Shown here: piece after piece, positions 60,401 to 64,000 of the stretch | Layout: every line of letters begins with the position of its first letter | Position numbering within the stretch: the first letter of the stretch is position 1 | Origin: Vigna angularis | Taxonomy: Eukaryota > Streptophyta > Magnoliopsida > Fabales > Fabaceae | Assembly (NCBI RefSeq): GCF_016808095.1 | Contig: NC_068974.1 | Span: forward strand, 25,776,825 to 25,840,824 | DNA: 64,000 nt | Direction: 5' to 3' | Notes under the pieces: generated by a model | Told to the model about the DNA's origin: nothing | Database searches by the model: none | Seen by the model: the letters and a program-made list of their open reading frames with translations, nothing else | Made by a program: the position numbers and the translations under genes

Positions 60401-63400
60401 GATAGAACACCCAGAATTACAGAAAATACCAAGACAGATTCTTGAATGTTTTATTAGTAACAGAACTATCCTACCAATTTGGTAGGAACACAACAATAAA
60501 GGATAGCATGAAACAAAGGTCTTTCAAGAGGACCCTAACTCTCCTAGTTCCCCTTGTCCTCCAAAAGCCCCAAAAAAACTCCCTGTTCACCTCCTAATAA
60601 GACTATTTATAATAGTCTGTTACAGTTATGTAATTACAACTGTACTAACTACCTTTTTTCCTTCTTTTGTAAACTGTATCAAACCTATCATATTGTCATA
60701 GGTAAAATATATTTGTATTTAATGGAAATACTATAGATGCATTGTTTTGAAGAAATTTCATTCTCAGGTCTCTTGTTTCTTATTATCCTTTCCTTTGCCA
60801 TTTCGGGGGAGATGATAACCACTTGTTGTGATCCTGGTGACTTTCCAAAGTAATCTTTCTCTTGGATGACCAGCAAAGAGATAAAATGGAATGAATCTTT
60901 TCAATTATTGGACATCAGTTAAACATGTTTAATTTTTCTATAATTATTATCTGTCATAAATAGCTTCTGGTATCATGGTTGAATCCAGAAGGCATATCTC
61001 ACTAATTAATAGTCCAGATTTCTGGTTTCTTCCCTATTGTGGCTGTATCCCAGAGAGTCACTTGAGTAATTTCTGAAATTCTGTTCATGGACGTTTGTCA
61101 TCAATGGAGATATAACTGCTTTGGTATGATGGTTCTAGTGATGTCAGATCTTATGAAGCATGCAATAACTTTCATAACTTCTTGGATTTGTTTGTTCAGG
61201 GGTCTGGTTGGGTACAGGAGTGTCTTCAGCAGTGATACGCGTGGAACTGGATTCATGCATCGTGCTTTCCATGGTATCAATTCTCTACATAAATTAATAT
61301 CTTTTTCTTTGAACTGGCATGTAATGCTGTGAATTTTCAATTTGTTTGCTTTATGTTTTTGCAAACTCCCATGAGGTTTTGCTTATTAAGTGTCAACAGA
61401 GCTTATGCTTACTACTAACTCTCCACACTTTGTTTGATCCCCCTTCTTGCAACCGGCTTAGTTTGGTATCAGAAGTCTTTTTTAATTATTTTATTTTATG
61501 ATAATTTGCATGTTATTGTAATGTTGCAGCATATGAACAATTTCGAGGCCCTCTGGGCAATGTCAGGAAAGGAGTACTGGTATGTTTGGCTGCCCATCCT
61601 TAAAGAACTTAACAATAACTAAACTACACTTAGTTACTACTCACAAGATATGCATCGTGTTTCGAATCATTAATCTTGTTTGGGTTGTGTGGTTTTTATT
61701 TCCTGTAGTTATCCAATTTTGTTTACTTAATTGAACAGGTGTCCATGGGTTTTGGTACTATCACAGCTCATGCATTGATGAGCTTAGAAGCTCGCGGGAC
61801 TCTTTTTGTAAATCCTGGAATGGAGGTCAGAATTTGGCATGTTTTTCATGAAATATAATTTATATGTAACGCTAGTTCTTATATTTGTAAATGTGCGGCT
61901 AGTGTCTCCATTATAGTTTTCATTTTTTTAATCTTCCTAGTTCCTCTCAAAAAAATAAATTAGTCTTTGTTACCTCTTCGCATAATGTTTAGCCAATTAT
62001 GGGTTAATGATGTGTTTGCTGTACACATTCAAGATGGGTTTTTTTTTTGTTATTTCATTATGATCCAAAATGACTTTCTGATAGCAATCATTTTGTCCAT
62101 GTGTTTTTCATGGCTATACTTAGTTACCATTTATCAGAATAGTCAATGCATTGCATTAACTGCTCGAGACCATGTAGTTAGAAATCTTTTTATTCTTATT
62201 ATTTTTTTCATCTTGGGAGTTTGGGATTGCTAAAGATAAATTTAGAAGATGATTTTCAAGTAAAATATATATTTTTCTATCAATCTTATTTTTCTTTCCA
62301 AAAATTGTCAGTATTTTATGTTAAATTGTGGTTAAATACTTTGACCTTGCATTGAGGCTTTAAATTTAACAACATAACAATGTGCATCTAGCTTCTTTTT
62401 TTTTTTCTTTTATTGCATATATAAGCTATGCTGGCTACAGTATTTACTGATTTGGTTTCCAGACTTATGATGGAATGATTGTTGGAGAGCATTCACGGGA
62501 TACAGATCTTGATGTAAGTATTCTTAGCCTGAATGCTAGTTCTATATCAAAGTTGGTGGCTCGCTAACAAATACTGATATTTCAGGTGAATCCAGTGAGG
62601 TCCAAAGAACTTACAAATGTACGTGCTGCTTCCAAAGATGAGAATGTTAGGCTAACTCCCCCTCGCCTGGTATGTATTTTGTCAGGCAAAATTATGCTGT
62701 TACGACTTGCTTATTTTTAGACAATGAGAATTCTAATACTAATAACTACATAACCAAGTAGGGGGTTCATGATTTCTATTCATTCATGCATATTACCCAG
62801 CAATTAGTTTTAGGACTCATCGTTTGATAGATCTAATTAGGAGTTCACATACCCTGATATTTTTAAGTATTCACTGGAAGTACAAAATTCAAATAAATCT
62901 TTACCTCGCCTGAACTATGAAATTTTTTGTTGTTTGTTGATTGTCAGAGATCATATACAATAATTGCTTTAGAGATAATCTTCATAAGCGAAAAATATTT
63001 TCTTAACTTTTTGTCACAGTTTTCAAATACGAAAGCTTATGAAACAGAATAATTTTGAAGTCTGATATCGAACGGTGACTATCAATATTCAATTAACTTT
63101 GAATATTTTGAAGTCTGAAACAGAATAATTTTCTTAACTTTTTGTCACAGTTTTCAAATACGAAAGCTTATGAAACAGAATAATTTTGAAGTCTGATATC
63201 GAACGGTGACTATCAATATTCAATTAACCATGTCCTTTTGGCTTCTTGGATTCCACCATGCATTTATGTTTCAGACTTGGCATCATCACTTTTAGGCTGT
63301 ATTTAGTATGTAATTGAAAAGTAGTTAGCGGAAAGGCAGCCATATTGTAATGGTTGTACCTTGTGTACTTACATCTGATGTGGTGTGGTTGCAGATGACA

Positions 63401-63686
63401 CTTGAAGAAGCTATAGGTTATGTAGCTTCCGATGAGCTTATTGAGGTAAATATCTGCATGCAATTTATTGTCGTCAAAATTATGTTACTTTTTTGTTCTT
63501 TAAAGTTTTAACGTTTGTGGTGATATTCATTTGACATCAATAACTTTTGTTAATTGTTCTCACTGTTGCATTTCTCGTACGTTTAAACTTTTGTTCCTGA
63601 AGGTTACACCAAAAGCCATTCGTTTACGCAAGAAATACCTTGATGTTAACAAGCGGAAAGCTATGAGTAAAAGGCCAAAGGAGTGA
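48445..63686 (+). CDS. TypA: TypA/BipA-type translation GTPase, organellar
   Basis: A ribosome-associated GTPase of the EF-G superfamily. Nineteen exons join in frame to 664 residues: 48445-48762, 48870-48944, 49679-49829, 50257-50325, 50432-50604, 57051-57188, 58171-58296, 58720-58818, 59036-59156, 59262-59325, 60046-60100, 60185-60309, 61200-61273, 61530-61579, 61739-61825, 62463-62513, 62586-62669, 63395-63445 and 63603-63686. G motifs are AHVDHGKT (63-70), RGITI (99-103), DTPGH (121-125) and NKVD (175-178). Domains II, III and V follow ([34 protein letters not shown]), then the BipA-specific C-terminus ([36 protein letters not shown]). The first ~50 residues are Ser/Arg/Ala-rich, an organellar transit peptide. 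The second ATG (48445, AACCATGG) is preferred for that reason. Length and N-terminus suit the shorter plant paralogue, probably mitochondrial or dual targeted, rather than the stress-linked chloroplast form. Intron 5 (6446 bp) is filled with transposons, yet the splice sites are intact. Confidence 0.96.
51270..52600 (-). pseudogene. Possible antisense gene remnant in TypA intron 5
   Basis: Minus-strand pieces look coding: [20 protein letters not shown] and [20 protein letters not shown] (about 52390-52580), then at 51320-51400 [20 protein letters not shown]. The TRIM splits the region. I do not recognise the protein, and stops separate the pieces. It could be a captured or decayed host gene. 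Confidence 0.3.
51652..52019 (+). mobile_element. TRIM retrotransposon, 368 bp
   Basis: Two short LTRs (51652-51771 and 51902-52019) begin TGTTGGAAGTC and end CTTAACA. ATTTA is duplicated outside (51647-51651, 52020-52024). Directly after the first LTR is TGGTATCATGGGTTAGAGC, a degenerate Met-tRNA primer site. Before the second is the purine tract GTGAGGGGGT. There is no coding capacity. It lies in TypA intron 5, in the sense orientation. Confidence 0.95.
52944..53355 (-). pseudogene. Captured fragments, probably SMAX1-like (SMXL)
   Basis: In minus-strand order, [17 protein letters not shown] and [19 protein letters not shown] resemble the CCPQC segment that precedes the D2 ATPase domain in SMXL/ClpB-like strigolactone-karrikin signalling proteins. 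After a frame change [16 protein letters not shown] resembles their Walker-A region. Then follows [17 protein letters not shown], whose source I do not know. The two SMXL-like pieces are in the natural order but with intervening protein missing, and upstream introns seem kept. The assignment rests on two motifs only. Confidence 0.5.
53476..53722 (-). pseudogene. GC-rich captured leader fragment
   Basis: Pro/Ser-rich frames are open on both strands because of composition. The block resembles the first exon or leader of a captured gene, followed by a donor-like site, but no protein is recognisable. Confidence 0.35.
54530..55980 (+). pseudogene. Gypsy gag-protease joined to pol C-terminus
   Basis: The gag domain reads [20 protein letters not shown] and [20 protein letters not shown] with later stops. 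A CxxC-type knuckle trace follows near 55210 ([13 protein letters not shown]). Protease keeps [13 protein letters not shown] at ~55440 (the Asp is present and the following Ser is replaced by Tyr) and [20 protein letters not shown]. An open frame (55637-55981) continues from the protease directly into [20 protein letters not shown], which resembles the chromodomain end of Tekay-type Pol. Reverse transcriptase, RNase H and integrase are absent, so a deletion joined the two ends. Confidence 0.8.
56256..57050. other. Distal part of TypA intron 5
   Basis: AT-rich intron sequence. CTGCCTCTGTTTAAAATAAA at 56263 resembles a mariner/Stowaway-type MITE end without a partner. The acceptor TGCTTTTCAG precedes exon 6. 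Confidence 0.5.
62999..63230. repeat. 131-bp-period direct duplication in TypA intron 17
   Basis: About 100 bp starting TTCTTAACTTTTTGTCACAG recur 131 bp downstream, essentially without change, including the CGAACGGTGACTATCAAT block. It is a recent local duplication away from the splice sites. Confidence 0.93.
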
Positions 63687-64000
63687 AGAGACGACATAAA
63701 GTAGAAGGCCAGAGGAATGAAGAATTTATCCTCGATTAAATTTTGTAAAATTCAGTGTACGATATAGTCTTTACAAGCAATTTTTTTCTTACCAGGTTCT
63801 TGCATAATTAAAGTATTGATTGTATTACAAGTTCAGCAGAAAGAAATATTCTTTTGTAGTGATAAGTAAGTTAACTCAATTTTGTATTTTCACAGTAGAG
63901 GTTAATAATTGGCCATGGAACAAGTTGCTCATGGTGATGATGCAATATCAAAAACGTTTGTTCAAAAGATTAAACTGTATCTGCTTTGTAATAATGGTTT
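63687..64000 (+). other. 3' UTR and flank of the TypA gene
   Basis: Sequence following the TGA. AATTAAAGT at about 63807 could serve as a poly(A) signal. Nothing else is seen before the window ends. Confidence 0.45.

Noticed and set aside
60405..60690. LTR-like fragment in TypA intron 12 (AGACAGATTCTTGAATG... TTACAGTTATGTAATTAC)
   Set aside because: It has LTR-like words but no second copy, no TG...CA boundaries and no TSD could be set.
63851..63861. CTTTTGTAGTG as the right end of the CACTA element at 13061
   Set aside because: It is over 50 kb away beyond two genes, the terminus is imperfect, and the flanking trinucleotide does not match ATT.

Overview
This window is nuclear DNA of a flowering plant. 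The evidence is spliced genes with GT-AG introns, two tRNA genes, and dense nested LTR retrotransposons, Mutator-like elements (MULEs), a CACTA end, MITEs and a TRIM. A legume (Phaseoleae-like) is the best guess, because the MULE proteins (PB1-like N-terminus, GRF zinc finger) and the Athila accessory ORF look like those common in legumes. That is inference from memory, not a search result.

Host genes. A complete 7-exon Rho-of-plants (ROP/Rac) GTPase gene lies at 5455-7112 (+). Two tRNA-Arg(CCT) genes lie at 7960-8032 and 27019-27091 (+). A complete 19-exon TypA/BipA-type organellar translation GTPase gene lies at 48445-63686 (+), and its 6.4-kb fifth intron is full of transposons. One decayed exon of a Raf-like protein kinase is at about 15413-15525 (-).

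Mobile DNA, left to right. 1-2972: 5' part of a decayed copia element (-) with its LTR. 8313-12565: a MULE with a PB1-like ORF, a SWIM-finger transposase C-terminus and a convergent GRF-finger ORF; where the transposase core should be there is a 15-bp minisatellite. 12895-13052: a MITE. 13061 onward: one end of a CACTA element. 18565-26432: a small Pack-MULE-like element with a perfect 9-bp target-site duplication (TSD), split by a copia element (18988-26161) that has only its 5' LTR. 28841-29835: a solo LTR of a related copia family with a 5-bp TSD. 30449-31480: another MULE. About 32050-33200: a copia gag remnant. 33855-47726: a solo LTR split by a 13.1-kb Athila-type gypsy element (34340-47447), which is itself split by a second solo LTR of the first family in the opposite orientation (41671-42361). 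51652-52019 (TRIM) and 52668-56255 (internally deleted gypsy with a Pack-MULE in its 5' LTR) lie inside TypA intron 5.

The host genes do not form a pathway. The main biological content is the transposon stratigraphy, which TSDs resolve at base level: six exact and three with one mismatch. Other notable content is repeated motifs inside the LTR elements, captured host-gene fragments in MULEs, and an accessory ORF that may be shared between a copia and a gypsy element.
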